Source of the DNA: Ampelocalamus luodianensis
Lineage: Eukaryota; Streptophyta; Magnoliopsida; Poales; Poaceae
NCBI GenBank assembly: GCA_036346255.1
Contig: CM070617.1
Coordinates: 310,001 to 374,000 of the forward strand
Length of the DNA stretch: 64,000 nt
Reading direction: 5' to 3'
In this document: positions 46,133-57,789 of the stretch, piece after piece
How positions within the stretch are numbered: position 1 is the first letter of the stretch
Layout of the letters: each line of letters begins with the position of its first letter
The notes under the pieces: model-generated
What the model was told of the DNA's origin: nothing
Databases searched by the model: none
What the model saw: the letters and a program-made list of their open reading frames with translations, nothing else
Translations under genes and position numbers: made by a program

Positions 46133-49100
46133 ATGCCGAGCCAACGGATTCCCGCCGCGCCCCTCGGCGGCGTCACCTCTCGCCGCCACGCCGAGCTCCT
46201 ACTCCATCTCGTCCGCAGCGGCGGCGGCGGCGGCCGCGCCTCTGTCAAGGACCTCCGCCTCCGCCGCGTCATCCCGCCCGCCTCCGCAGCCCTCGCCACC
46301 TCCCCCGAAGGCGCCGCCGCGAAGCCCGGATCTGTCGAGAGCACGCCGCCGGACGCCGCGTCGGCCGAAGACCGGGAGCTCAAGCCGGTGAGTCTCCCGC
46401 GGTTTCTTCATCTCATACGTACCTTGCCTCTCTCGTGTTGGGTTCCCCATCTAATTCGGTTTCATCTGCACGCTCTCGCTCCGCATGGAGTAGATGCTCC
46501 CGCGCTCCAAGCTCGTGCGCGATCCGGCCTCATTCGGGTACCGGAGGCTGCTGCCTTTCCTGAACGAGATGGCCAGGAACGGTAACAACATCCTCTGTGG
46601 CTTCACTTCCCTTTGATTCATCATCCCTTCGTGTGGCCCGAATCGTATTTCTTATGTCATTTCCTCGTGTTTATGTGGTCGAGTGGTTCAGATAATTTAG
46701 AAAACACGGCTGACAACTCGAAGAAAGATCTCAACAGATCTTATTTTGGGTTGGTTGATGAATCCGTGGATGGGAGTCACGGTGAAGCTGGTAATACCAT
46801 GGATTCTGTAGATCCAGTAGTTGTCAAGACCGGAGGAGACCAGGAGATGAAGGACTGCTGTAACATTGTCAAGGACGAAACCAAGATAGTCGCTGATGAT
46901 CTTTCATGCAGCAAGGCGGTGAGTCTGATGCTATACCCATCTCTTATTTGCGTCCATAAATTAAGCTATATATTCAGATCTATTGTATGTCCTGTATAGC
47001 ATGGAGATCATATTTTGCTTCTGTGTTTCAGTGGCTTACCCGCTGCCCAAAGTCAAGGTTTGTTCATCATCCGAGCTCATTCAGCTACAAAAGGATGCTG
47101 CCATTTCTCATGGAGAATGGTAAGATGATTGCTGAGTTCAACTGATTATGATTTAGTGCTACCTTTCAGAGTTGATTTTCTGATAATGTGCTATTGTCTT
47201 GTTGTCTCAGAACTCTCATCTCAGGAAGGTGACAGGGTCAAGAAGATTCGAAGAGTCATGGAAGAAAAACAATTAATATTGGATGAGAATGATGTCTTGG
47301 CCAGTGGACACCATCATCTTGCTGTCTCAGAAGACTGTCCTGAGGAATGCAACAAATCTGAAGTCAAAAGAATAGAAGTGAAACCATCAAAATCAGATGG
47401 GGATTATGTTCTTGATGGTGGACAGCTTCAGTCCGCTCTTTCAGAAGTCTCTCCTCTGGAATGTGGTACAGCCGAAACGCAAAAATTCAGACAAGAAGTG
47501 TTAACTTCAGATGGAGACCCATTATCTTCAGACAAGGGTGAATTAGCATCAGATGGGAATGATGTCCTTTCCGGTGGACAGAATCAGCTTGCTGTCTCAG
47601 AAGACTCTCACAAGGAAAGCAACAGAGATGAAGTTGAAAGAACAGAAGAAGATGCATTGAAATCAAATGGGAATTCTGTTCTTGATGGCAGACAGCTTCA
47701 GCCTGCTGTCTCAGAAGTCTCTCCTCCGGAAGGCGGCGCAGCTGAAATGCAAAAGGCCACACAAAAGCACGCTTTAACTCCTGATGGAGATGAAGGGAAC
47801 CCATTAACTTCATACAAGGGTGAATTTCTTGCCAAAGAGCAGCCTCAGCTCTGTGTCACAGAAGAAATGTTAAAAGGCAATGCTGAACTTGCTCAAGTAC
47901 AGCATTGCCAAAGCTCAGAGTCGGGATGTTCTGATGTTGGTTTTGCTACAGAGATACCATTGGTGAATCGGCACAGTGCACTAGAGCGACATGATTCTGT
48001 GGCTTCTCTCGATGATCCACTGCTTTATGTGGGAATGATCTGCAGGCCCTCTGATCCTTGTGCTATTGGCACACACTTATCCGTGGAGGAAATGTCAGGT
48101 TGTGTTATGCACGCTGAATCAGGGTCGAGCAAAGTGGGCACACTGCAGCCAAGAGGTTCCCCTTGTTTGGAAAAACGAGGCCTTTCTCCTAAGAAACTTT
48201 CTCCAAAGAAAGGAATACTTAAGAGGCATACAAGGGGGTGCAAGGGCATCTGCATGTGCTTGGACTGCAGCATATTTCGTTTACGCGCTGATCGAGCTTT
48301 TGAGTTCTCTAGGAAGCAGATGCAAGAGGCAGACGATATAATAGGGAACTTACTGAAGGAGGTGGCAAGTCTTAGGTGTCTGATGGAGAAGTCTGCTGAC
48401 CAAGTAAGTGTAATCACAGGCACTTTACCTTTAGTTTCTTGTCCTTGTGACTAAGTTCTTTGCATTTCCCTCGAAGAGAAACTAGAAATGATATCTTCTC
48501 GCTTTGCTACTTGTTTTTACACTGATTGTGTTGTCTCGCCGAATTTGAATATTCAAGGTCAATATCAGGACTAGTACCTATTAAAATATGGAATGGTAGA
48601 ATGTGATAACCTTTTGGCAATGTTCTTTTCAAGAGAATTCCAGAAAACGGGGAAATTGTCTTATGCGTATATGGAATCTCTTGTTTAGATGGACAGTAAT
48701 TTCATGGGCATGACTGGCCCAATGTTGTCAATTATTACCTATGATCTCATAACCTGTCATTTGATATGTTGGTCACTGATGATGTGTTCAGTTTTTCTTT
48801 TTTCTTTTTTGAGGTCATTTGACATGCAATCGTACTGTAGACTGATGCAACAGGGCTATAATAAGTTCAGGTCGTCACTCATATATGCTTCATAAAACCT
48901 ATGGGCCTAGCTACAGTCTTTTAAATCATAGTTTCTGTTATCTGTATAGTGAGATCTCCATGCATGCCTTGCATCAAAGGAATCCCGAGAATGTGCTGGT
49001 CATGTATGATGTGTGACTCTGTTAGCGAACGAAAAAAATATTCTATTCCTAGATGTGTTCCACCCCTGAACACGCTCGAATATATTGAGGGCTTTTGATA

Positions 49101-49612
49101 GTGAACTGGGACCGATCGAATGGAAACTGATCCTCTGTCAGAGCTTCCCATTTCTTTTGCCCGTTACTGATGGACTCATTTTCAGTGGATGTAAAACTGT
49201 TTGAAGATTTTATCTGCCTGAAGCTGAAGCATCACTATTTCACTTGCATAGCTTGCAATATATTGACTGTACGTTCAAATCGAACAAATTCTCAAGCACT
49301 TTGGTTAAAATTTCAGCAGGGGTCGACCCAGGCAGCTTGCCGGCGAGCCTCACAGGTAGAGGAGGTGGCGAAAGAGCGTCGTCGGCAGATGCTGATGGAG
49401 CTTAACTCGCACTGCAGAATCCCCGTGAGTAGTTGCTTTGCTCTACCTTGTGTATATTCATTCTGTTTAACCAGCCAGGCGCATGAGAGTTCAATTCATT
49501 GGAGCTAACTAACCAAGCGGCCGTTTGAACTCAGGGACCAAGGGTCAAATTTGCACAATACGTTGAAGAAAAGATGGGCCCATCTGCTCGCAGCGGCAAT
49601 AGGAGGAGGTAA
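46133..49612 (+). CDS. Conserved plant protein of unknown function with duplicated motif
   Basis: Seven exons: 46133-46387, 46494-46581, 46692-46918, 47032-47119, 47211-48403, 49317-49424 (or from 49320), 49535-49612; 678 residues. I do not recognise a named family. Exons 2 and 4 are both 88 bp, start and end in the same phase, and encode related peptides (DPASFGYRRLLPFL and HPSSFSYKRMLPFL). Exon 5 holds acidic repeats around VLDGGQLQSALSEVSPLE / VLDGRQLQPAVSEVSPPE. The C-terminus has a basic Cys motif (KRHTRGCKGICMCLDCSIFR), then a predicted coiled coil (AFEFSRKQMQEADDIIGNLL) running on through exons 6-7 to a basic end GNRRR. E2F sites upstream suggest a cell-cycle role, which is an inference. 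Confidence 0.85.
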
Positions 49613-50893
49613 CTTATCAAGATGGTGGAGACCTACGGATCGTCCGTTGTTTGTGTCAGCATGCACACACTGTCTGTGATCTGCAGGTGATGAGAGTTGT
49701 GTGAAACAGAGGGTTCGAATTTCGTAGCTTTTGTACGTGCTCCAATCTAATCTCGTGAGTGCAATGCTTGATTAACGTTATGTAGCCAGAGGAGGGAGGG
49801 TAGGGTGGTCGACCGGACTGGTTGTACTGAAGAAGGAAGAATGGAACGTTAGCGTGCGTGTAAATCAGAGTATTGTTTTGGAATCGAAACATGCCCACGT
49901 GCACTGACTGCAATGAAAACATAATAGTTTCAAATTTTACTAAATATAAGTCGTATGTTTTATTTATTGGATCAATATTCAATCATATGATTTTTATATA
50001 AATCTAATGGTTACAACAATTGGCTTAAAACTTAAGAAAATTTCGTACGCATATGCATTAGTAGCTGGTTCAGCCGAAGATGGAGGGCCCAGTCGGCCAT
50101 TATTTCTTGATCTTGGTTGGCTGACTTGCCGTTATGAAGCAGGCATGCAGCAGCAGTTGAAGAGCTCCGATAGCAGAGCAGAAAAAACAGAGAGCAGAGC
50201 AGAGCAACGGTAGGTAGTAAGTAGGGCATTTTGGAGCATAATCCCTAGTAAGTTATCGCGCAGACGAAAGAATAATCCCTAGTAGCGATCGGATCGATGA
50301 ACCTAGCTTTCCACTGTCTTTGCGCGGCGCTGCAGCGATATCGATAGATCTGAGCTGTGGATTCGACACCGAGTGGAGGTAGGTACAATTACAAACATCT
50401 CTCTCGCATTAGCTTTCCTTGCTCCTCGCGTTTCTTCTCCGACTTCTTGTTCCATCTTCGCCTCTCCTTCCGGATCCTCTCGACCTGCAAGCTTTTTCCT
50501 CGGATTGGTGCCTTCCTCCCCTGCCTAGCTTCGTCGATCCCATGCACGTGTAGGTGTGTCATTGATCGGATCCAGGGCCAGGGGCCAGGGGCATGAAACC
50601 AACAGTTTTTACGCTACTTACTGGCTAGTGCACGTAGTACAAGACAATATATATTAACCAATAATTAATATTGGTGAAATTGATTGACCATATATATCGT
50701 CATGCAGGAAGCAATACGTACGTATCGTACATGCAATGCAATGCAATGCAATGCAATAGAGCGCACGCATGGATACTGTATATACAAGTACAACTAGCTG
50801 GTATTGGTGGCCATATGCATACGCATAGCATGCACTGCAGCCCTCCCGCCATGGGAGTGGGAGCAGAGAAGATGACCGCATGAGTTGGCTCGA
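49613..50893. other. Intergenic region
   Basis: No gene seen. It contains the 3' UTR of the unknown-function gene, an ATGCA pentamer microsatellite near 50731-50757, and the 3' UTR of the DUF3339 gene on the right. A 79-codon frame at 50357-50596 shows no known features. Confidence 0.45.
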
Positions 50894-51109
50894 CTAGCCG
50901 GCGTAGAGGTGGACGCCGACGGCGACCATGAAGATGGCGCAGAAGCCGAAGAAGAGGATGGTGTGGACGAAGATGGACGCGCCGCTGGTGCGCATGCTGT
51001 GGAACTCCGCCACGCGGCCGCTGCTGCCGGGGATCTGGCACAGCAGCCCCGGCGTCAGAAGCACGAAGAACAAGACGGCGATCAGCACAGGGCCCCAGTC
51101 GCCCGCCAT
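50894..51109 (-). CDS. DUF3339 small membrane protein, copy 1
   Basis: Intronless, 71 residues, matching the usual 68-72 residue size of this plant family of unknown function. Two hydrophobic segments: about residues 5-24 (WGPVLIAVLFFVLLTPGLL) and about 46-69 (IFVHTILFFGFCAIF...). Between them lies the family-typical QIPG and EFHSMRTSGAS. Start: MAGDW, aligned with MQDW of the second copy. Same strand as the related gene at 56.1-56.3 kb. Probably an integral membrane protein; location unknown. Confidence 0.9.
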   Translation of the reverse strand: MAGDWGPVLIAVLFFVLLTPGLLCQIPGSSGRVAEFHSMRTSGASIFVHTILFFGFCAIFMVAVGVHLYAG

Positions 51110-51804
51110 ATCTAGTATCGATCGATCAGATCAGAATCAAACTAGCTAATCGATCGACCACTGTCGTCTCAGTTAATTGTTCACGACTAGCTATAAATAG
51201 CAATAGCTAGCTAGGATGATGACATCCGTGATCGATTCATATACGCGCAACGCGCGCGCCTGTCAGTCTGCCGTCCTCGCCCGGCCGGCCGGCCGGCCGC
51301 CGGCACCAACGCTAGCTACCTCTTGATATATACGTCGTACGTATTCTATTACTATATCAACTCACATAGTGCCTGTGTTAAGTCCAAGGCGCTAGATGCC
51401 AAGCGATGACGACGCCATTGATTAGGCAAACAGAGTGATAATTAAGTACGTGGACCTAGCTAATCTAGTGAGCTGACTGACAAAGCGCAACACCAACAAA
51501 TGGACGAAGACCTACTCCAAGGCATTGCATTGCATGACATGGCATGCAGGGATCGATCGATGGACCCATATATGGTTCTGTTGAGTCCATACAAATTTAG
51601 TTTCCTATTTTAACTTATAGTTCGGCTCCTACACGGAATCTTTCATTTAACACTATAAATGCATTGTTGTAGTCCGTAGGAAAGAGCAAGAGTTTTATTG
51701 TAAACACCTTCTCATATAGTGATATTGGCTTCGTGCATCCGTGGTTTTTCCCAAAAGGGCTTTCCACGTCAAAGTCGTGTCCCACGTTCATATTTTTCTA
51801 TGCA
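51110..51804. other. Upstream region of DUF3339 copy 1
   Basis: No gene. Repeated GATCGATC and CTAGCTAG words, a CCGG-rich run at about 51283-51302, and AT-rich sequence towards the Helitron-like region. Confidence 0.4.
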
Positions 51805-53750
51805 TCTATCTATTATATTATTAAAGCGATAGAAAAAACCACCACCACGTTCGCTCTCAAAGGCTAGAAATTCCTACGTTAATCGATAAAAAGATAAACA
51901 TCTACACCATTGATTATGGTGTGTTAGATTAAACGAAAGAGTCCATACCAAGTACAATATAGAAATAAGAGTCAATGTCAAGTACAATGCAAAAATAACT
52001 AAAATTTAGAATAAAAAATAAAATAAAATAACCAATTCATTTTGGCATGAATTCTTAAGTAAAATCACTAGATAAATATAATTCGGAATAATTTTTTAAA
52101 AATAGTAATTAGGTTACTATACAAATTCCAATAAAAAATAACAGAAATTTAGAATATAAAATAAAATAAAATTAGTAAAGTGATTTTGATACGAATTCCA
52201 TAGTAAAATCACCAGTAATTTTATATATATATATATATATATATTAAAAATAGCAATTGGATTAGTATACGAATTCCAATAAAAAATAATTAAAAATCAA
52301 GATAAAGAATAAAATAAAATTTGTAATTTGATTTCCATATGAATTTCAAAGTAAAATACTTAAATAAATAAAATCGAGAACAAAAAAAATCATCAATTTG
52401 ATTTTCATACGAATTCCTAAGTAAAATCTTAAATAAATATAACTTGAAAAAAAAATAAACTAAAAATAGCAATTGGATTAGTATACAAATTTCAACAAAA
52501 AATAAATTGATTTTGGAATAAAAATAAAATAAAACTAGCATTTTGATTTCGATACGAATTCTGAAGTAAAATTTATAAATAACCGTAATTCAGCATAAAA
52601 ATTAACAATTGGATTAGTTTACGGATTTCAACAAAAAATAATTGAAATCAGGGACAACAAATAAAAGAAAATTTGCAATTTGATTTCCATACGAATTCCA
52701 AAGTAAAATCTCTTAATAAATAAAATTTTAAATAAATTAAATATAAGTTGTAATGAAGATATCGTGAATGATGTCGGATGAGACCACAAAAGAGTGCAAT
52801 GGTGTCGATCTATCCTACGAGAAGACATTAGTCTACAAGGAAACGAATAGCCGAGGCAATAGTGACAAAGATAAAAACAATTCTATGTAGCTTACCTTAG
52901 CTGTTCGACAAGGACAATATTGTGCTGCTCGTTGAAGTTGTTGAAGAGAAAGACTGGAGTTAAAAGAGCCAAGTGTTATGACGATGAATGATGAGCATCA
53001 GTGTTGTTGAAGGAGTCCATGGCCAAAGAAATTCGATAATGGAGAAGACATGGCAGAGAGGAGATGAAGCTTTGGATTAAAAATTAGCTATCGACGATAT
53101 GTGACCATCGGGTAGCTGGGAGCATGCTATCATTGGTGAGTGACATGGCGTCACCAACGATGGCGAGCAGATTCTCCCTAACGTTAGACAATGACTAAGG
53201 CAGACATGCCGACATCAGTGAAGATAGGAGGTCATCGCAGGTAGTAAGCAAGTCACATCGTTGAGTTGAACAACGCAGAAGAGGAGCAACCGACACATGA
53301 GAAGAAGACATCGGGCATGTATAACATCATATATGTGTATATACATGCATGCATCCTACGAATAGAAGCCTGGCGTACATAAACAAAGTAGCAAAGAGCT
53401 CGGAGTAGAGATAGTGCAACGGTAAGAAATAGACTTGGGGCTACTGGAGAGAGTGTGACGGGTGTCCCGGAAGAGATCGACGATATTTGCACACATATAC
53501 ATGTGGATATTACAACGGTCATCATTAAGCGATAATTAGAGAGAAGTGGAAGATAACTAGCATTGGAAATGGTAGCAGCTGAGAGATATCAATCAAGAAT
53601 TGGACTTGCTTTTGGAGGTTGAAATAGAAAAATTGTGGCAAGGAGAAGAGATAGAAGACACACGGTTCGGTAGGGCAATCGATGTAAGGGAAGATAAGTT
53701 CAAGGTAGGTCGTCCATAGTGCATCGGTGCATATGTGGGTAATGTACTAT
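51805..53750. mobile_element. Helitron-like non-autonomous element with AT-rich internal repeats
   Basis: Begins TCTATCTATTATATTATTAA after an A, like the 5' end of grass Helitrons. The probable 3' end (about 53750) has a decayed short inverted sequence GGTGCATATGTGGGT followed by AATGTACTAT; a proper CTRR end is not seen. 52020-52740 contains about six degenerate copies of a roughly 110-bp unit with ATACGAATTCCAAAGTAAAA-like cores. No Rep/helicase gene. The boundaries are tentative. Confidence 0.4.
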
Positions 53751-54031
53751 AATACCATGTAAACTAATAAGATATTTTTTTTTGCACACGTAATCAATGT
53801 ATTGCTTGAGATTAACATAGTTACATGTGCATGCCAACATTTTGAAAAAGAGTTAAGGGTATGCAACTACATGATGTATATGTAATAGAGAGTGATTAAC
53901 TTATTATACTTATAATTTTCTTCCATGAAAGTTCATACTTTAATTACGTTACTCAAGTTGCATTTTTCTTCAAACTTTTTTTTTGTTATTTTCTAATGTT
54001 TATGATATCTTAAAAATCTAAAGAGCTACAA

Positions 54032-54292
54032 CAGAGACGGAACTAGAACAAAAATGGCCGGGGTTCACCGCTTTATCATACATATAACAACATATATAAT
54101 TTTCAAGCAAGACTGTACTAAATTGTAATTTATACGACAAAAGACGGCCAAAGACCGGAGGTTAGGCTGAACCAGGGTGTACAGTTTTTTGTTAGAGGGT
54201 GCACGCATAGTATATATATAATAATATCTGCTATTTTTTTTAGGGACCCGGTGTCCTGTGACACCGGTTGGGCCCTCTTAGTTCCGCCTATG
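54032..54292. mobile_element. hAT-like MITE with perfect target duplication
   Basis: 261 bp, inverted ends CAGAGACGGAACTA and CATAGGCGGAACTA (read inward), flanked by identical AGCTACAA octamers at 54024-54031 and 54293-54300. The right half includes GGTGTCCTGTGACACC, an internal palindrome. No ORF. Confidence 0.87.
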
Positions 54293-56116
54293 AGCTACAA
54301 TATACGTAAATATATTCTAAAGTATCTAAATTATATCATTTGTCACTATAAATTTTAAAACAAAATTAGCTATGCAAATTAATACACGAATCACTCTGCT
54401 AGTTATTTAGAACAAGTGATATCAAAGCAGAGAAGATATGTCGCAGTCCGTCATTTCGGCGACTCGGCGTCTCTACCTACCTGCAGTCGTCGAATCTGAA
54501 GCGAACAAGAAGCCGAAGCGCGTATGTGGCTGGAAGGAAGTCATCGATGTCGGTCGTGAGATAAAGCAGCAACACCAACCAACCTGTTTAATCGCAGGAA
54601 CCAGGAGCCCTGGCTTATTGTTAATTTGTGAAATAATAAAATATATACTGGTTTCCCTTTTTATTATTTGTTCGTTTATTAGCTGTGGCCTGTGGACAAG
54701 CTAAAAGCTAATGAGTTGAACTAGTAATATTAATATATTACTGTCTGAATGGATATACTAGTCTACTATACGGAATCTAGCTAGCAGCCCTCGATCATAA
54801 TTAATTTCAGGCAGAGAAGCAACCAAAATTAATTAAACCGAGCAGAAAGATGTATACGGTTCGCAGCATCATGCACCTGTTTCATCCGATCAAGTGGGGA
54901 CCAACTACAACTGGTAGTAAGTAATACACGGAGACGGAGGCTAGCTCTGCACTGCATGCACCTGTTTCATGTCTGACGCTACAATTTTTTCCTATCGGAA
55001 TTGTAGTTTTTTGAGGTCACAGTCACTACTGTCTGGGTTCTGGGTTGGGTTGAGCAGGAAGAAGCATCCACACCACATGTATGTATGTATGTATGTATGT
55101 ATGTACATGGGTGGGTACATACATACATGGATTGGATTTGGATTTGGATTTGGATTTGGATTGACAACTTGATTGATTCCTCTTGTTCCTACACGGCTAC
55201 ACCACTCACATCCTCACTGCGACGCCACACCAAACTCTCTCTACGTCTACCAGCCATATACTTTAACACGAAACATTAATTGTTTTACCGAAGAGAGAGC
55301 TTCCACTTCCACTTCCACAGAAGAGAGAGAGAAGAAGGGAAGAGAGAGGAGGAGAGGGGAGGAGATAAGCTAGCGAAGCTCTGCCTGTCCCACCTTTCAG
55401 GTAATTTTTTTTATCCGAATGAATTACATAGTTTTAGATGTACTGTTTCATAGTGCAATATGTTTTATATAATACTTTTTCAGTGGATAGTCTAGTTTTA
55501 TATATGTGGTTAATTGTGAAAATATTCTTTATGGTGCAGTCCAGTGTATCAAATATGTCTGACGTTGTCAATTTCAAAATTTACTACGATCAAAGGACTA
55601 TTATGGAGGGTTACTGTTCAAATGGATCGGTTCAACTGGTGATAGATACCTGTAACTGGTGATAGGGACCTATTTTGTAATTTTTTTGCGCCGCTGTTTA
55701 TTTTTGTTATAATCTTTCAAAATAATATTATCTTTTTTTTTAAAAAAAAATCCTTAACCAACCCCCTCCCCCCTGCAACCTGAAAAAAGGAGCCACGGAA
55801 CTATCTATATGTAAATCTAATTAGAAGAAAGAAACCAGTTTAATTCTTAATTAGATGCCATACCGATACTAGACACGAATGAGAGAGCGCCTAAACTTTC
55901 AAAGAACTGAAATTAATCAATGTGCAAAGGCAAAAAGCCTAAGCAAATTAAAGAACTGAAATGAACTGATGATGGAGAAAACAGGTCGAAACAGCGATGA
56001 CAAACAGCGATTATATATATAGTACGTGGAAGAAATCTAGAGATCGAGTAGCTAGCTGGCTAGCTGCTGGCTGATGGATCAGATCATCAGAGGGGGATTA
56101 ATTGTTAATTAGCTAG
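54293..56116. other. Intergenic, simple repeats
   Basis: No convincing gene. An 88-codon frame at 54438-54704 lacks recognised domains. ATGT repeats occur at 55077-55104, GGATTT repeats at about 55129-55160, GA-rich sequence at 55320-55370, and the 3' UTR of DUF3339 copy 2 near the right edge. Confidence 0.45.
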
Positions 56117-56329
56117 CTAGGAGCCCAGGTTCATGCGCACCCCGATGGCGATGAGGAAGATGGCCGCGAAGCTGAAGAAGAAGATTGCATGGATGATGAT
56201 GGAGAAGGCGCTCGTCTGGAAGTTGCCAAACTCGATGGCCCGACACTTGCCGGGGATCTGGAAGAGAAGGCCAGGCGACAGGAGGATGAAGAGCACCAGC
56301 GAGATGAACACCGGCGCCCAGTCCTGCAT
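56117..56329 (-). CDS. DUF3339 small membrane protein, copy 2
   Basis: Intronless, 70 residues from the MQDW start at 56329. An upstream in-frame ATG at 56353 would add eight residues (MTRKKQLE) but does not align with the family start. Two hydrophobic segments (WAPVFISLVLFILLSPGLLF and SIIIHAIFFFSFAAIFLIAI) flank QIPG and the EFGNFQTSAFS linker. It is roughly half identical to copy 1, so the pair is an old tandem duplication. A TA-repeat (56443-56461) lies about 115 bp upstream and could serve as a TATA region. Confidence 0.9.
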   Translation of the reverse strand: MQDWAPVFISLVLFILLSPGLLFQIPGKCRAIEFGNFQTSAFSIIIHAIFFFSFAAIFLIAIGVRMNLGS

Positions 56330-56649
56330 TTCTAATTGCTTCTTCCTCGTCAAATGCTACCTCTTGTATCTCGATCTGTCTCTTGGCTTTCTCACTGGAG
56401 CACTTGTCCCAGTCTCTCTAGCTAGTTTCTTTATGCAATGCTATATATATATATATATATAGTAGTTGCCCTACCAATACCATACCGAGAGAGAGAGAGA
56501 GAGAGGTTGCAGCAGAGGTGTCATGCACACGCAGGCATATATGCAGCATGCTTTGCAAAACTGACGGTAAACAGGAACCCATACCACGAATGGGATTCCT
56601 CCTATCTTCAACCACACCGGTGTATACGAATATCCTGATGAGAGTTAAG

Positions 56650-57789
56650 GCTTTCAATTGGGTTATTTATACAGGTTCAGGCCTTCTCTTTAAAGAATAA
56701 TAATCCTACTCCTGTGTTGTTGTATTGATTGTGTTTACAATAGAGAAGAAGTCACTAAAACTAAGGCTTGATGACTTTTATCTCTCGTTGTGTTTCTCTG
56801 TCTTGGTTGCTTGATCAGTCGATCTTCTCATCTTCTTCCTCTGTCCACCGACTTTACTCCTTGCTATCGGACGAAATAATGCTCTGCTCGTACTCGTAGC
56901 CGGCATCCATGTCAAGTTTTACGCAGTCTGCCAAATCAAACCGATTCTCCTCATTCTACTCTCCTGCCATGAAAGCAGCAGAGGTTGAAAAATGAAGATA
57001 ATTTATCAAAGAGATACCAGAAGATTCCCACAGTCGGCTCCATCTGTCGATGGTTTAATATCGATCTTACGAATGAATATCTGGGACTTTCCTTGAGCTA
57101 AACCACACAGGAAAAAGATACAATGATTTTATACAGGTTCAGGCCTTCTCCTGAGGGAATAACCCTACTACTGTGTTGTTGTATTGACTATGCTTCACAA
57201 CAGGGAAGAAATCAGTAGAACTAGGGCTTAATGATTTCTATCTGTTGATCGTGTCTCTGTTGTCGTTGTTCTCCTTTTTTCTTGTCTCCCTCTGTACACC
57301 GGCTTTATTCCTTATATAGCGCGTGAAGGGGTGACAGTTGTCCCGTATCAAGAGGCGTCTCACCATTTGATGGAATGCGCACGTTCGGTAACAGTTATTG
57401 TTTGAGACTAACTCTTCCACGTCGTCTTACAATTATATCAGAGACAGATGTTTAATACGTGCAGTTATCCCAGAGAATAACATCACATATTAACTACTAC
57501 GTGTATTAAACACAGCGCATAAACGTCTCTAGTCGATTGAGCCCACATGTCTGTAGCCTTTGTTGACTATAGAGTGTCGTAGTTGACCTAATCGTAGTAA
57601 AACTTACGATCATGAAGTGATCGTAGTAAGGCTTACGATCATGAGGCGATCGTATGAAATCTTACGGCCACTACATAGTCGTAGAAGTACTTACGACCAT
57701 ATAGGGTGATCATAGAATGATTTCCGATCACTCGACTAAGCTCCTCTCTTATTAATGATAAACGGTATCCTTACGAATAACATCCATCA
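56650..57789 (-). mobile_element. TRIM-like LTR pair, same family as the solo LTR at 24.4 kb
   Basis: On the minus strand an LTR of about 745 bp runs from 57789 (TGATGG) to 57045 (ATCGACA). It is followed by a primer-binding-type GATGGAGCCGACTGTGGGA, a short open segment (NRFDLADCVKLDMDAGYEYE, about 56975-56915) and a second, 5'-truncated LTR copy ending near 56650. Both LTR copies share GAGAAGGCCTGAACCTGTAT and CAATACAACAACACAG. The internal region is under 200 bp, as in TRIM elements. The outer limits are approximate. Confidence 0.6.
57590..57706 (-). repeat. Short-hairpin array in the second LTR
   Basis: On the minus strand successive units pair GGTCGTA/TACGACT, GGCCGTA/TACGATC, GATCGTA/TACGATC and GATCGTA/TACGATT around 8-nt loops beginning AG. 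This is the same design as at 24539-24715. Confidence 0.65.

Noticed and set aside
50885..51149. Acidic plus-strand frame (DADGDHEDGAEAEEEDG)
   Set aside because: Antisense of the DUF3339 gene, whose minus-strand frame matches the family end to end.
54438..54704. 88-codon frame as a small gene
   Set aside because: No known motif; the second half is AT-rich and hydrophobic by composition. Left as intergenic.
55438..55662. Short frame with VNFKIYYDQRT resembling the start of Mutator-type transposases
   Set aside because: Only about 30 residues look similar and nothing follows; chance cannot be excluded.
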